64,000 bases of DNA from Kappaphycus alvarezii. Taxonomy: Eukaryota > Rhodophyta > Florideophyceae > Gigartinales > Solieriaceae. Below are positions 20,268-31,800 of the stretch, in pieces. How positions within the stretch are numbered: position 1 is the stretch's first letter; every line of letters starts with the position of its first letter. A model generated the notes under the pieces. It was not told the origin of the DNA, searched no databases, and saw nothing but the letters and a program-made list of their open reading frames with translations. The stretch spans positions 367,913 to 431,912 of the forward strand of contig NADL03000664.1 in NCBI GenBank assembly GCA_002205965.3, read 5' to 3'. Both the position numbers and the translations under genes were made by a program.

Positions 20268-21665
20268 TGGACCACGCCTTCAAGCTGGCTGACCCACGGG
20301 AAGCCCGTACTGCTGCCGAGGCTTTTGATACTCTGCTGCAAAATTCCATCACCGAGCTTCATGGTGTTCAACTCAGCGACAACGCGTGGTCGCAGGCTAC
20401 CTTGCCCATCCATCAGGGCGGTCTTGGGTTTACCCTCATCTCACCGTTCCTAGATGGCGCCGCTGCCTCGAGTATCATGGATGCAGCACCGGCACGACTG
20501 CGGTCCGCAGCCCATATCGGGCCCCGCTCCACCGCGCTCACCGGCGCACGCTACCGCCGCGACAAGGCTTTCCTTCTCGGTCAAGCCGCCCGTCACATTC
20601 GAGACTTCCTCCTGCACATCCTTGGAATGGCCTACCCCGTTGACCTCGGTTCCTTCGACCCGCTCCCTCTTGCTACTGCACACACACACATCCAAACCTA
20701 CCTAAAACGTGTGCAGCAGGAGGCGCTGGCCAAGGCTCACTGGCGTGACGACCACTGGGCTAGAGCTCCGAACCCGGACCGACACACGGATGCACATGTA
20801 CGGCAACGCATACGCGGTCTAGCACTACGCAAAGGCCCCGGTGCTGCCTTTCTTTACGCACATCCCTCGGCTGACACGGAGGTGTCCGCGGTGCACTGGA
20901 AAATAATGCTTCGCCGATATTTGGGACTGCCCATTTATGATAACTCGCTTCCTCGGAACTGCGAGCATTGTAAACGCCAAATGGACATATTAGGCGATCA
21001 CGCTGTAGACTTGTGCCCGTCTGGGTTTGGTCGCAAACACCGGCATAACTCACTGCGCAACGTCATCGCTGGTCGTATCGCCCGTGCCGCCGGCCTGGAT
21101 TGCCAGCTCGAGGTCCCACTCCTCGTGCCCGGCACCGAGCTGCGACCCGCTGACATACTGGTTCACCCACCAGCAGCCCCGGAAGGCACTGTGGCCCTCC
21201 CGATCGCCTGCGACGTTACCATAGTCTCGCCATTCAAGGACGATATCAGAACGAGAGCTACAAGGGAAGTGGGCGGTGCAGCTGCAATTGCACACCGCAA
21301 CAAGGTGACGGACCTGGAGAGAAAATTGTCGCGTCGACTCCCCCCGCCCTCCGATAACCCCACACAGGCCCCGATTTCGAATTTCAACCGCTGGCCTTTG
21401 ATTCCTTGGGTTCCCCTTCCCCGAAACCGTCCGCTTCATAGAGGGACTGGTGCCTCGCATTGCTGACAAATTCCACACGTCGACAGGAGTTATCCGCAAT
21501 CGGATTTATAGGCGCATTAGTAGCACAATCTGGTCGTCGAGCGCACAATCTATTGAATCGCGTATGTCGCTGCATATGGCCGACGTGGACCACCCGGTTA
21601 GCACTTAGCTAGCAGTATAGCCGGATCCTGCAGCGGACACCCGTTCTACTGATGCCATAAAGTTA
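20268..21665 (+). mobile_element. 5'-truncated REL-type LINE (3' 1.4 kb)
   Basis: Homology to the interrupted LINE (54.6-56.0 kb) starts abruptly at about 20268 (TGGACCACGCCTTCAAGC). The open frame covers the RT thumb (ATLPIHQGGLGFTLISPF), the zinc knuckle (CEHCKRQMDILGDHAVDLC), the RKHRHNSLRNV motif, and the REL endonuclease (RPADILVHP, then PIACDVTIVSPF and HRNKVTDLERK). A frame change near 21.38 kb precedes the C-terminus. It ends in a 70-nt tail: CTTAGCTAGCAGTATAG, CCTGCAG, then ATGCCATAAAGTTA. Almost identical to the 54.6-56.0 kb copy, so a recent insertion. Confidence 0.85.
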
Positions 21666-22381
21666 ATGACACGTGCCCATTGTTGCAGAAGCTGATTTCT
21701 TCGAAATCTCTCCAAAACAGAGTCACAGATTCATGGTCCTTGCACCGACTCCGAATGGGAGCAAGCCTGCCTTCCTATTTCCTACGGTGGTCTCGGCATT
21801 TCTCTCGCTTCTTCAATCCCTGAGTCCGCTTATGTGGCTTCGATGATTGAAGTTTTCAGCCGCTTCTCAGATCTACTCTCATTCTCGGGAGACCTACACC
21901 TTGAGGAAGTGCCTCGGGCCGCGATCTCTTTATTATCTACCCGTTACCCAGATCTTTCGGCTTCCCTGTCGCCCACTTCTCTGTTTCAGCGATGTTAAAC
22001 GCCGGTCCCGGCGAACGGCTCCAGTCTTCTATCTCGTCTGAGCTTCACATTTTGACGTTCAATCGGATCTTCCGATCATCCTCTGCCCACGACAGATGTC
22101 GCCTCATGTCCGCCCGTGAGTCGTCCCCCTGTTCCGCGTTCTCAACTTTACCGCACCCTCATCGCGGCACCTATCTGTCCTCGCAAGCCTGGATAGTGGC
22201 TGTCTCGCTACGCCTCGGCCGCGCGATTTTCTCTGGTCATGATCGATGTCGGGTATGTGCTCGCCGTTCTAATGACATCGCCCCGTTGCTCGATCCCCTG
22301 GGCAAACACGCCCTCACCTGTAAGTACGACGATGGGCAGACTCGTCGCCACAATGTCTTGCGTAACGCTCTCCATCGTTAC
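21666..22381 (+). mobile_element. LINE of a further family, left part, decayed and split
   Basis: Starts at the end of the previous LINE tail. A frame near 21750-21990 reads WEQACLPISYGGLGISLASS and matches the WDQVTLPIRQGGQGF block of the other LINEs, and 22200-22381 has a zinc knuckle (CRVCARRSNDI then HALTC) followed by RRHNVLRNAL. The frame breaks once or twice. The element is cut at 22381 by an inserted LTR unit and resumes at 23825 with its endonuclease domain. Confidence 0.75.
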
Positions 22382-23824
22382 TGATAGGGATAAATCGGCG
22401 GGGAAGAGATCCTCAGAACCAATTACCCTGAGAAGGAGGTGTTGCGAGCGACAAAAGTGCTACCGTGGTATTGTTGAACGAACAAAAGGGAGTTTATATA
22501 GAAGAGAGTTGAGGAAGCTACAAGCAAGTATAAAAGGGGCAGGGTCTACCACCGACGCTCTGCGACCAGCGTAAGAAAACGTTTTCTTGGGTCTGAATTT
22601 GACTCTCAACTTCTTACTACTCGGAGCTTGACCTGAAGTTGTCTGCCAACTTGCTTGACCTCTCCATGAGGAAGCAGTTTACTCAGCTTATATAGACTTT
22701 TGGCTACCCCTAAAGTCCGAACAAAACTACAGAAGGTACTAGGAAATGCACAGAAACAATTTGTGTGGATGACATACTCTAAACAAAAGATACTTAAGAA
22801 AATAACAATCAATGAGGTCCTCTTATTTCCCATCCTCTAAATAAGATCCAAACAACTCTTCTAAAATATCCATGCTGTCCAAGCAGTCCCCACAAATATC
22901 TGCGAATGGCTCACAGCTCCCTATTCCCCCTGGGAGATATCTAGACTACTAAAGATATCTCCATCAGGTTCCGTCGTGGGCACAACTTGATCCATACTCT
23001 CCATTCCAGGCCCCACCAGTCCAACACTTTCCATGCCCCCTGTTCCCTCATCCAACTCGTCCTCGTCCTCCTCATCCTCCTCCTCCTCCTTCTCCTTCTC
23101 CTTCTCCTCGCCATCCTCCTCCTCTTCCTCCTCCTAATCCTCCCAATTCTTCTCCCGAGCCTCGTACACTAGCTTAGGGGCTAACCATTCCTCGAAGGAC
23201 TTCCCGCTCTCCTCCTCGACTTTCTCAGTCTCATCTTCACTTACCTCCCTCGCTTCTTCTTCTATGAAGAGGCGGCGAACGAACTCGATGATTTGCTTCT
23301 TTGTTTGCCGCCGGATGTATTTGTCGGCATCGGTTGGCCCGTAAGCAGCGAGACGAAGGCCATTGATGGGACGGGAAGGGTGGTTTTTGGAAATAGGGAC
23401 AGAGGAGCGAAGGTTGTTCATTTTGATAGACGTTGGGGAATGGGAGGCAATGTAGGGTGTTTTGAGTGTGTGGGGGGAGAGGGGTGATGAGTAAAATGAT
23501 CGTGGGCATTTGGAACTTAGAATAAAGGGGTTTAAATAGGCTCTCGGGGCAGGTTCTATAGATTATGGATAGGTAAAATAAATCTACAAGGGATTTTGCA
23601 GTAGTGCATTTACGCCCTTCTTCTCAAAAAAGGCGAATTTGGAGGTGGAGGTAAGCTAAAAGGGAAAAGGAACTTGATTCGGGGTCGATTCAGAGAATTA
23701 AATACAGTATGAAAGTATCTGGATAAAATGGAAGTAAATTTGGAAATGACGGTGGGAGAAGTTAGGGGCGGGATCGTTGTAGGTTGCTGGATTACAAGAA
23801 GGGAGGAACATTTTTTGTATTACA
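22382..23824 (-). mobile_element. Solo-LTR-like unit with an internal gene (ORF-bearing LTR), copy 1
   Basis: In minus orientation the unit begins TGTAATACA and ends CCCTATCA, so it has TG...CA ends, and is flanked by near-matching 5-mers (GTTAC left, GTTAG right) inside a LINE. Its 3' 450 bp are related to the LTRs of elements A and B (the GTAGCCAAAAGTCTATATAAG box and everything after it), while its 5' kilobase holds a promoter (CCTATTTAAACCCC at about 23530) and an acidic-protein gene. A similar unit of 1468 bp is at 34458-35925. I infer a solo LTR with a long coding U3. The alternative is a fragment of a larger element where a gene abuts the 3' LTR. Confidence 0.6.
22921..23421 (-). pseudogene. 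Acidic protein gene of the ORF-bearing LTR, copy 1
   Basis: ATG at 23421. The N-terminal 60 residues form a conserved domain (NLRSSVPISKNHPSRPING, then YGPTDADKYIRRQTKKQIIE, FVRRLFIEEEA), followed by acidic linker, the block FEEWLAPKLVYE, a TAG at 23136-23134, then in the same frame a run of Glu/Asp and Lys, the block LDEGTGGMESVGLVG and DGDIFSSLDISQ before a TAG at 22923-22921. Homologous genes lie at 34867-35446 and 33650-33884. The protein family is not one I recognise. The highly acidic C-terminal half is reminiscent of activation or chaperone domains, but that is only compositional. Confidence 0.5.
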
Positions 23825-24240
23825 GTTAGTGTAAGGAGCTTGGAATTTCTGCCTCTCTTGAACATCTGCTTCCTCCCTTTCCCCTTCGTCCTCTCCCTCG
23901 TCCGCCCTCCGCATAGATCGTTTTATCCCTGGTGCATATGGCCTCGACCGAAGGATATCGCTTTGGATGTCACAGTGGCCCATCCACAGGTCACTTCTCG
24001 CGTTTCCCAGTGTGCCCCATCTGGCGGCGCAGCTGCCTCAATGGCTGAAAGTGCGAAAAACACGCACTACGGTCTAGTCTGCTACACGAACGATATACTC
24101 CTTCCTGTTGGCATTGATGTGTTCGGTGCCCTTGGGGCCGAGGGTGCGACTTTCTTCCGGCGCCTTTCTACGTTTGCTGCTGCCCGTCGACGCACCACTC
24201 CCAATGGGAGCTGCACCTCCTAATCACGCGCTTTGTGTTC
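23825..24240 (+). mobile_element. Right part of the split LINE: endonuclease domain
   Basis: The plus frame reads DRFIPGAYGLDRKDIALDVT and VAHPQ, then SMAESAKNTHYGLVC, ILLPVGIDVFGALG and FFRRLSTFAAARR. This is the C-terminal REL endonuclease of the second LINE family, with the D-x-T core, the later Lys and the YG...C...GIDVFG block. It continues the LINE interrupted at 22381 (RRHNVLRNAL), the two halves being separated by the ORF-bearing LTR. Confidence 0.7.
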
Positions 24241-24494
24241 TGCTTGCATGGGTTGCAAGCGCGTCAAGTTCTTACCAGATGCATTTCCGATTAGTTCCTC
24301 TCTCATCCCCCTTCGCATGTTAGTTTCTCTGTAAACCCCCTCAGCATGTTCTCCCACATGCTTTTTCCAAATTCCGTAAAGATTACACACACACAAACAA
24401 ATACTTTTCCAACATTCAACGTCACCACCCTTATGCCCCCTTCCCCCCGGCGCCTTCCGCGCGCCCGCCCGGCGCCCCGCCGCGCTCGGCATGG

Positions 24495-25730
24495 ATGGGT
24501 ACATCCTATGCCGCCGTTGCGTCACGCCCGCCCCGCCGCCCACAAACCGCCCCCACCTTAGTGCCCATCACCAAGGTCGAGCTTCCACGCGTCGATCCTG
24601 CTATTGGCGCACGTGTCATGAGCCTCCCGCAGGCTCAAGCGCTCATTGGCCAACCGGCCAATACCTCTCCCCAGGCCCTCGCCCGTGCTCGGGAGCTCGT
24701 TGCTCTCGGCGTCTCCGCCCACGGTCGTCTCAATCCGCGCACGGGGAGCTTGAGCCTACGCCCCCTCCCGCCCCGCAACTCGCCCACTTGGGCATCGCCA
24801 CCACCCCGGACCGCTCCTTCGCCTCCTACCAGGCTGCCCAACAGTTCCTCGAGGAGGCTGCCGCCCTCGCCAACACCGCGCTGCCCCCGCACGTCCTCAT
24901 CCCTCACGTGGGAAAATGGACGTTCATTTACTTCCCCGATGCTGCCCAACAGGAGATGTTCTCCATCCTAGCTCACCTCCAGTGCATGTTTCCGGACCTG
25001 CAAACCACAACGACGACCATCGCGGCCACCGCCGCAGCCCTGGATGACTCCGCTTCCCAAGGAGTCGTGACCCGCCTTGGCCGAGAGGCCAACCGCCTTC
25101 TCGACCCAACCCTTCGCTCCTGGGTCCTTCCCTACGTCCGCACGGCCCTCGCAACGACCCTGCGCCACCACGCTCGCGACGTCATCGACACCCGTCGTGC
25201 CGCCCGAGCTCGCCCCTCACCCGCCCAACCCAAGACCCCCGTCCCACCCAAGACCCCCGCCAATCCCATCCGCCCACCCGTTGTGAGCCCCGCTCACCCC
25301 ACCGCCCCGACCTCTCCTGGCTCCGCCCGCAACAAGCGCCCCAACGCGCTACCGGCCTCCTCCTCCGCCCCTCCCGCCCCGGGCACCCCCTCAACAATCC
25401 CCCGACCTCACCCTGCAATCCCTGGGCTCTTCACCCTCGGCGACCAAACGCCGCTGCGCTGCATCCGAGGAGGCCCCCGCGGCGGAGTTCCTGATGGTGC
25501 CCACCGCAACACCGACGCTCCCGGCCGTTCTGCCGCCCACTGTCGCCTCCTCGGCGCCACAGGGTCGGGAGTCCGCCACACACGCCGCCATGCCGCCGTC
25601 GTCCATAGGCATGCAAGATGTCCCACCTCCGACCCAGGGACCCACTCAAGACCCCCGCTGCCCCCTTCCTCCAGCTGTCGGTGCGTCCGCAATGGAAGGA
25701 GTGCGGTCGGGTGACGGCTCCTCCGCCTAA
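24495..25730 (+). CDS. LINE 1 ORF1 protein, frame-broken
   Basis: From ATG 24495: begins GTSYAAVASRPPRRP and is homologous to ORF1 of LINE 2 (43845 on), which begins PPLSYAAVAAV. A shared SYAAVA start and a shared central domain define it: FASYQAAQQFLEEAAALA, then HVLIPHVGKWTFIYFP, and ILAHLQCMFPDLQTTTTT. A long Pro/Ser/Ala-rich linker follows, ending near 25730. The frame changes near 24.75 and again near 25.45 kb. It has no zinc knuckle; the central domain of about 80 residues is unknown to me. By position it should be the nucleic-acid-binding chaperone of the LINE RNP. Confidence 0.65.
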
Positions 25731-25741
25731 GCATCCTCCCC

Positions 25742-28700
25742 ATGGACATCTCCACCCCACCCCATCCTCCCTCCTCCGCTGCCTCTCCCTTACCAAGCCC
25801 CGAAGACATCCTCCGCACCCCATACCGGGAAAGGGACATCTTCCAGGATATCCCATTCCCATGTCTCAAGCCCTTCACTCTCCTGTTTATCAAGCTGGTA
25901 CAAGCCGCCGCCAACGCAAGGGGGACGAGGCCACCTACCGTGCCTTCCTGCACCTCCACATGCTGCCAACCGCTTTCCTCCGCCGCAGCTTGCGCGGGGA
26001 GGATGGCTGGCAGCATAACAAAGGTCATCGGGCCGCACTAAGTGCCCGAATCCGACGCGCCCATACCGGAGCTGAGTGGAACACGCTGTGGTTTGAAGCC
26101 CTTCGCGCCCATGAAGCACGCTCTGAATGGATCCAGCAGCACCGCCCCGCCTACGGCTCGGGCTCCAGCGACGCTCGGCGCGCCCGTCGCGCTGAAGCCC
26201 TCTGTGCAGACGCCCGCTACGGCAAGGCCATGCGGTCCCTGCACAACGCCCCGCTAGCCGATGTGAACGACCCGCACACCATACAAGCGCTGCGTGATCT
26301 TCACCCCGCGCCCCCGCGCCCGATCACGCCCATTCCTGAAGAAGGCCTTCCTCCTCCACTATCAATCACGGCAGACGCCGTAGAGCAGGCTGTACGATGT
26401 ATTTCTCGTGGTACGACCGCGGGACCGGACCGCACACCGGCACGCTGGTTCCACTTGCTAGTCAAAACATAGGTCAGCCCGGCCGCCGGGTGACAGGGAA
26501 AAGTGTGCTTACGAAGTTGGTGACGCGGATCGCGCGTGGAGAACTGCCGGACTCGGTCCTGCCCCTGCTCGCTGCCGCAACATTACTCCCGCTACGGCCG
26601 AGACCGGACAAAATTCGTCCCATCGCTGTGGGGTCGGTCCTCCGCCGCATCGTCACCAAGACGCTGCTGCCGAGCGCCATCGATGACTCTCGAGACTTAC
26701 TCGCGCCATTCCAAACAGCCAGTGGTATCAAGGCAGGGATGGATGCGGTCATCCATGACACCCTGACCCTGCTTCGCCGTTTCTCCGGCGCTCCGCATGT
26801 TGCCACGGTCCTCACTGACGCGCACAACGCGTTCAACCGCGTTGATCGCCAGTCAATGCTGTGGCAACTTCCAGCACTCGCTCCTTCTCTGGCCCGCTTC
26901 GTGAATATGATATACGGTCGCACGCAGCCACCGTTGCTTATACCGAATCACCAGAACACGGTCATCACGAGTGCTCAGGGCACCCAGCAGGGTGACCCGG
27001 CCAGTATGTTGCTGTTTTCCCTCACGATCCAACCACTTATCCGGAAAATCGCTGAGGACAGCAACATTGTGCTGAATCAATGGTACGCGGACGACAGGAC
27101 CCTAATCGGGACACTCCAGGGTCTGCGCCGTGCTCTCCGCCTCCTGCAGGCTGAGGGTCCGGCTGTTGGCCTCTATGTCAACGCGAGGAAGACGCGCATT
27201 CACTGGCCGAACGCGCTCCTGCCGGACCGCACGGACTTCCTCCGCGAATTTCCTCTGTCCGAGTGTTGGCGCGACGGCTTCGAGCTCCTGGAGCGCCGAT
27301 TGGCAACCGGGCCTTCACCGATGCATACCTACGGGGCAAGGTCGATGAGTGCCGCCGCACCCCCCAACTGCTGACCCACGTTCGTGACCCCCGCGCTCGT
27401 TGCCACATGCACCGGCTCTGCACGTCGGCATGCCTCGTCACTCACGCGTTTCGGCTCGCCGACCCACAACACTCGGCCCCCGCTGCACAAGCCTTTGACG
27501 CCCTGCAGAGACCGTCTTTCTCGGAGCTACATGGGATCGCCCTGACAGACACTGCATGGGACCAAGTCACGCTACCGATTCGCCAGGGAGGTCAGGGATT
27601 TACCCTCATCTCCCCATTCCTACACGGCGCGGTCGCAGCTAGTATCCTCGACGCGGCTCTGGCCGCGAGAGATCGGCATCGTACACCACGCAACGTTCCG
27701 TCGCCCTCTCCGGTCACGGATACCGGGGCTACAGGGCGTTCTTGGTCCGACAAGCCTTGCCACGAATTCGAGACTTCATGCAATGTATGCCCGGGCGTCC
27801 GTACTCTGTCGACCTTGGCCCCTTTGACCCATGCCTGCTTGCTGCCAAACGATCCAACCTCCAAACCTTCCTAAATGGAGTGCAGCAGGAGGCACAGGAA
27901 AAGGTCCACTGGCGCGACGACTCGTGGTGACACACCCCAACCCGGCTCAACACAGCACCCAAGAAGTTCGACATCGGATCCGTGGCCTGGCGTTCCGGAA
28001 CAGCCCCGCCGCCGCATTTCTCACCGCTCATCCCACAACCGCGACGGTTGTGTCCTCGGCCCACTGGCAGACCATGCTCCGCCGGCACTTCGGCCTCCCC
28101 GTATATGACGACTCCCGCCCGCTCACCTGCGCCCACTGCAACCAAACCATGGACGCACTCGGGGACCACGCGGCGGACCTCTGCCCAGCGGGTTTCTGTC
28201 GCCGGCATCGCCACAACTCGCTACGGAACGTTTTCGCCTACCACTTTGCTCGCGCCGCAGGCATGGACTGCCTATACGAGGTCCCGATGCTTGTCCCGGG
28301 AACGAGTACCCGCCCTGCGGACATTCTGATTCAACCCCGCCCCTGCCCACTGGCCAACAGGTCCGCCCCGTAGCCTGCGACCTTACCGTTGTCTCTCCGT
28401 TCAAGCAAGGCGTTCGCACAAGGGCCACACAAATGGCCGGCGGTGCCGCCGACATTGCCCACCGAGACAAAGTCAAAGGCTTGGAGCGCAAACTGGCACG
28501 CCGCATCCCGCCCCCTTCGCACAACACCCTCCAGGAACCGAACTTCAAGTTTCAGTCCCTGGCTTTCGACTCCTTGGGTGCCCCATCCCCCGCCTCTATT
28601 CTGTTCATCGAAGACTTCATCCCGCGCATCGCAGAGAAGTTCAACACAACCACAGCAGTGATCCGCAGACGTATTTATCAGCGCATTAGTTGCACACTGT

Positions 28701-28776
28701 GGTCTTCTATTGCAATGGCGATTCTATCGCGAGCCCCACTGCACGTGCCTGACGTGGAACATCCGGTTAGTTCTTA
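25742..28776 (+). CDS. LINE 1 ORF2: reverse transcriptase and REL endonuclease, frame-broken
   Basis: Starts at ATG 25742, 12 nt after the ORF1 stop. Order: N-terminal domain (RERDIFQDIPFPCLKPF), pre-RT (GTTAGPDRTPARWFHLL), RT motif A (TDAHNAFNRVDRQ), motif B (GTQQGDPASMLLFSL, about 26977), motif C (WYADD, about 27084, followed by Arg where other copies have Gly), thumb (WDQVTLPIRQGGQGF), zinc knuckle (CAHCNQTMDALGDHAADLC, about 28129), RRHRHNSLRNV, and endonuclease (RPADILIQP, CDLTIVSPF, HRDKVKGLERK). The enzyme would nick the target and prime reverse transcription there. Frames change near 25.92, 26.47, 27.3, 27.7, 27.9 and 28.37 kb, several at homopolymers, so errors and decay cannot be separated. 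Confidence 0.8.
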
Positions 28777-28831
28777 GCCGTATAGTCAGTCCTGCAGTGT
28801 ACACGATAGATAGTCGATGAAGTAAAGTTTC

Positions 28832-28909
28832 ACGTGACTCTATCGCACTTAGCTAGCAGTATAGTCGGATTCTGCTGCGGACACCCGTTCTACTGATGCC
28901 ATAAAGTTA
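28832..28909 (+). mobile_element. LINE 3' tail fragment (78 bp)
   Basis: CTTAGCTAGCAGTATAGTC to GATGCCATAAAGTTA is the same tail as that of the LINEs ending at 21665 and about 56016. It directly follows the tail of LINE 1, so it is an extremely 5'-truncated insertion in the same orientation. Confidence 0.8.
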
Positions 28910-28936
28910 CCACGCATCAAACAATAGGAAAGGGAC

Positions 28937-30321
28937 ATGGAAACTCCTGGAATTACAGTAGAGGCTCTCGCTCAAGCTGTAAGCGAACTTCAACGTCAGC
29001 TGACAGAGGCCCATAATCAGATCTCTGCGCAGCAGAGATCTGATTATGAATCAGCTCAATAATGCTGCTCAAAAGGTAGGAGCCCTCGAGAATGAACTAT
29101 CTCTCGTCAGGATCAATACTGGTACCTCTAGTGTCTATTGGACCGTTGTCCTCATATGAGGACAACTTTTAGCACCTTTTTTCAATACAATTTTTTTATC
29201 TCAGCGCATTTCTTGTCCCTCCGCATTAGTTCATGAGTGCAGATGGCCGATCAAAACAAACTTTTCAAGATTGTTGACGGCGGTGAACGCTAGAGCAGTT
29301 TTCCCTCACCAGCTTCCGCCCTTCGCAAGAAGCTGTGAAAAAGACTTCATTTTGGAAGGAAATATAGTTCGTATTAACGTGGGAGGTTTTAGAAACGAGG
29401 GGGCATGTACAGTAAGAAGTACTGTACAGTAACTTAACAAAAAAAACCTTTTTTGCAGTAAAATTTTGGGCTTCGAAAACATTTACTGTTCCAAAATGTA
29501 ACGGAAACTGTCCTCATATGAGGACAAAGTGTGCCTCATATGAGGACAGAGCATGGTCCAATAGACACTAGTAGCCAAATGAAAACAAGGACGCCCCTAA
29601 GAAGAATAAACCGGGATCTTTCGGTGGAAAAGGGTCCGTCGGAAGCTGGTGCGTGCAGATGGAGAATTACCTGGGTGAAGCAGATCGACAAGCTACTATG
29701 AACATTGCTCTGAGCTATCTCTCGGCAAATGCTCATGAATGGTGGATGGTCTATTCAAAGAGTGCGAAGGGGAAGGAAATTCAAACCTGGAAGGAATTGA
29801 AGGCTGCTCTCCTCAATCGTTTTGAGACGATAAACAAAGAAAAATTCGCCCTAGACAAACTGGCTCGCTGGAAACAGGTCAAGGACGTTCCAAAATTTAA
29901 TGATGCTTTTAACAAAATCTTATTGGACATCCCAGACATTGGAGTAAAAGATCAAATAGATAGATATTCACGCGGCCCTAAACCATACATTTGGAAAACC
30001 TTATGCACGAAAGAATACACCAAGTATTCCGATCTTATGTGGGATGCAGAAAGAGTGGAAGCGGCGTACAGGCGTTCAGAACCCCTGAGAAATACCAAGT
30101 CTGGTGGAAAAGTGCTGAATGGAAGTTCTGCCGGAAATAATGGCCCTGTACCGATGGAAATTGGAAACGTGGAAGTAAAGTCTGGTTTCGAGTCATCAAA
30201 TGTGAATCTACAGAAGCTTGATAAGGAAGTGCGAGACAGATGCATGCTTGAAGGACTATACCTAAGATGCAGACAGAAAGGACAAATAGCAAAGAACTGC
30301 CCAAAAGCCCGGAAGAACTGA
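28937..30321 (+). pseudogene. Gag of the chromovirus-type element, split by a MITE
   Basis: Starts METPGITVEALAQAVSELQR with a predicted N-terminal coiled coil, is broken by a stop near 29061, interrupted by the 29128-29571 insertion, and continues as a 222-codon frame at 29653-30321 (typical retrotransposon gag: ALSYLSANAHEWW, then TWKELKAALLNRF). The C-terminal knuckle is degenerate: YLRCRQKGQIAKNC has lost the first Cys (Tyr) and the His (Gln) of the C-x2-C-x4-H-x4-C pattern, so zinc binding is probably lost. Confidence 0.8.
29128..29571. mobile_element. MITE-like insertion with terminal inverted repeats
   Basis: 444 bp bounded by CTAGTGTCTATTGGACC at the left and its reverse complement GGTCCAATAGACACTAG at the right. 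Next to each end stands the palindrome TCCTCATATGAGGA, which occurs once at the left (about 29149) and twice at the right (about 29511 and 29534, the latter with one altered base). The interior is AT-rich with no coding capacity and includes GTACTGTACAGTA at about 29431. The sequence on both sides is the gag gene. The target duplication is not resolvable because the ends themselves are CTAG-palindromic. Confidence 0.8.
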
Positions 30322-31800
30322 TCGAAGGTCCTCATTCAGTTCTAGATCAAGGAAATCTCATTCTTTCAACGGTAAGATCCAAAAAACTAGTTAGGGCCAC
30401 ACCTACCCCAACCTTCCAACGCCACCACCGCGGACTTCTTGTTGTTAAAGGAGTCATTTCCAACGGACCAGCTAAAATCCTCATCGACCCCGGCGGTGAG
30501 GTTAATTTCCTCAGCAAATCATTTTGCGATCACCATAAAATTAAAACCGAATAATCAGAAGAACTTGCCGAAATGGCGAATGGTATTGATAAAAATTAAT
30601 GGAAACACCGCATCCTGTTATCGTCCAGATAAAGAAATACACTGAACCACTGTACTTCTCCATAGGCCCCCTGAAGAGGTATGATGCAATCCTTGGGAAA
30701 GAATGGTGTGCATCCCATAAAGCGATTATCGAAACCGCCGAAAATCAAGTTTCATTCAATTATAAGGACGAAAATTACGTTATTGCTGCCAATGAAAGGA
30801 TGGAATTCTTTCGTTTCCGCAAATTCAATACTCAATGATTTAAAAAAAAATTATGGGACATATGCAGTACTTGTGAGACCCTTAAGTTCAAAGTCCTATT
30901 CTAAGAAACCTATTACGAAGAGATTCAAGACATACTTACCAAGTACGAGGATTTATTCCCAAACAGACTTCCAAAAGGCCTCCCCCGAAGAGGAAGTATG
31001 ATTTCAAGATTGAATTAGAAAAAGAAGCAAAACCCCAGAAAAAGGGTCTCTAACGTCTTTCGGACAAAGAAATGGGGGAGCTTCGCAAGCAGCTAGGTGA
31101 GCTTCTGGAAAGTGATTTCATTAGACCAAGCAAGAGCATGTGGGGAGCCCCAATTCTCTTCGTGACGAAGAAGGACAGCTTATTGCGGATTTTTGTGGAT
31201 TAAAGAGCACTCAATTGGATTACTGTAAAGAACAGTTATCCACTGCCACGCATAGACGATATATTTGATCAGCTCAAAGGATCAAAGTACTTCTCCAAAA
31301 TAGATCTGAGATCAGGCTATCATCAGATCAGACTGGATGGATCTTCAATACCCCTCACGGCATTTAGAACTCGATATGGACATTTCGAATTTCTGGTATT
31401 GCCATTTGGATTGACAAATGCCCCAGCGACTTTCATGGGCCTTATGAACGACATTTTTAAAGATGTACTTGACGTTTTTGTTATCGTATATCTGGATGAC
31501 ATTCTTATATTTAGTAAGACATGGGAAAACATTTGAAACACATCGCTGAAGTATTGGAGCTCCTTAGAAGGGAAAAGTTATTCGCGAAATTGTCAAAGTG
31601 TGTCTTTGGTGTTAAAGAAGTAGAGTATCTTGGGCACATCATATGCCAGGAAGAAATATCTCTGGATCCCAACAAGATTAAAGCCGTTATGGAATGGCCG
31701 ACGCCTCGGAACAAACAACATCTTCAGTCATTCTTAGGGTTTGTAAACTATTATAGACGGTTCATTAAGGGTTGTTCCTTAATTTCGAAACCACTTACCG
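30322..31800 (+). pseudogene. Protease and reverse transcriptase of the chromovirus-type element
   Basis: The protease region at about 30440-30540 reads KILIDPGGEVNFLS, with the catalytic D-S/T-G changed to DPG, so it should be dead. A linker with YDAILGKEWCASHKA follows in another frame. RT lies at about 31070-31800: LRKQLGELLESDFIRPS, motif A ([12 protein letters not shown]), motif B ([13 protein letters not shown]) and motif C ([10 protein letters not shown], about 31488). Stops at 31200 and just after motif C and a frame change near 31521 break it. Beyond is the thumb (YLGHIICQEEISLDPNKIK, NYYRRFIKG). Confidence 0.8.

Larger units (their letters stand above)
24360..28831 (+). mobile_element. 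Near full-length REL-type LINE (LINE 1)
   Basis: Carries a GC-rich ORF1, then ORF2 with RT, zinc knuckle and REL endonuclease, then the tail TTAGCCGTATAGTCAGTCC...GATGAAGTAAAGTTTC. No apurinic endonuclease domain is visible, as expected for REL-type LINEs. The 5' boundary is uncertain (24.24-24.49 kb). Compared with the other copies it has at least three frame breaks (near 25.92, 26.47 and 27.3 kb) and more later. The individual ORFs are listed separately. Confidence 0.85.

Noticed and set aside
22987..23172. Frame encoding a long poly-Leu tract on the plus strand, which looks like a membrane protein
   Set aside because: It is the antisense of the Glu/Asp-coding GA repeat in the acidic-protein gene.
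28832..28936. 5' LTR of the chromovirus-type element
   Set aside because: This stretch is a LINE tail followed by about 28 bp of leader. It does not resemble the 3' LTR at 33159-33650.
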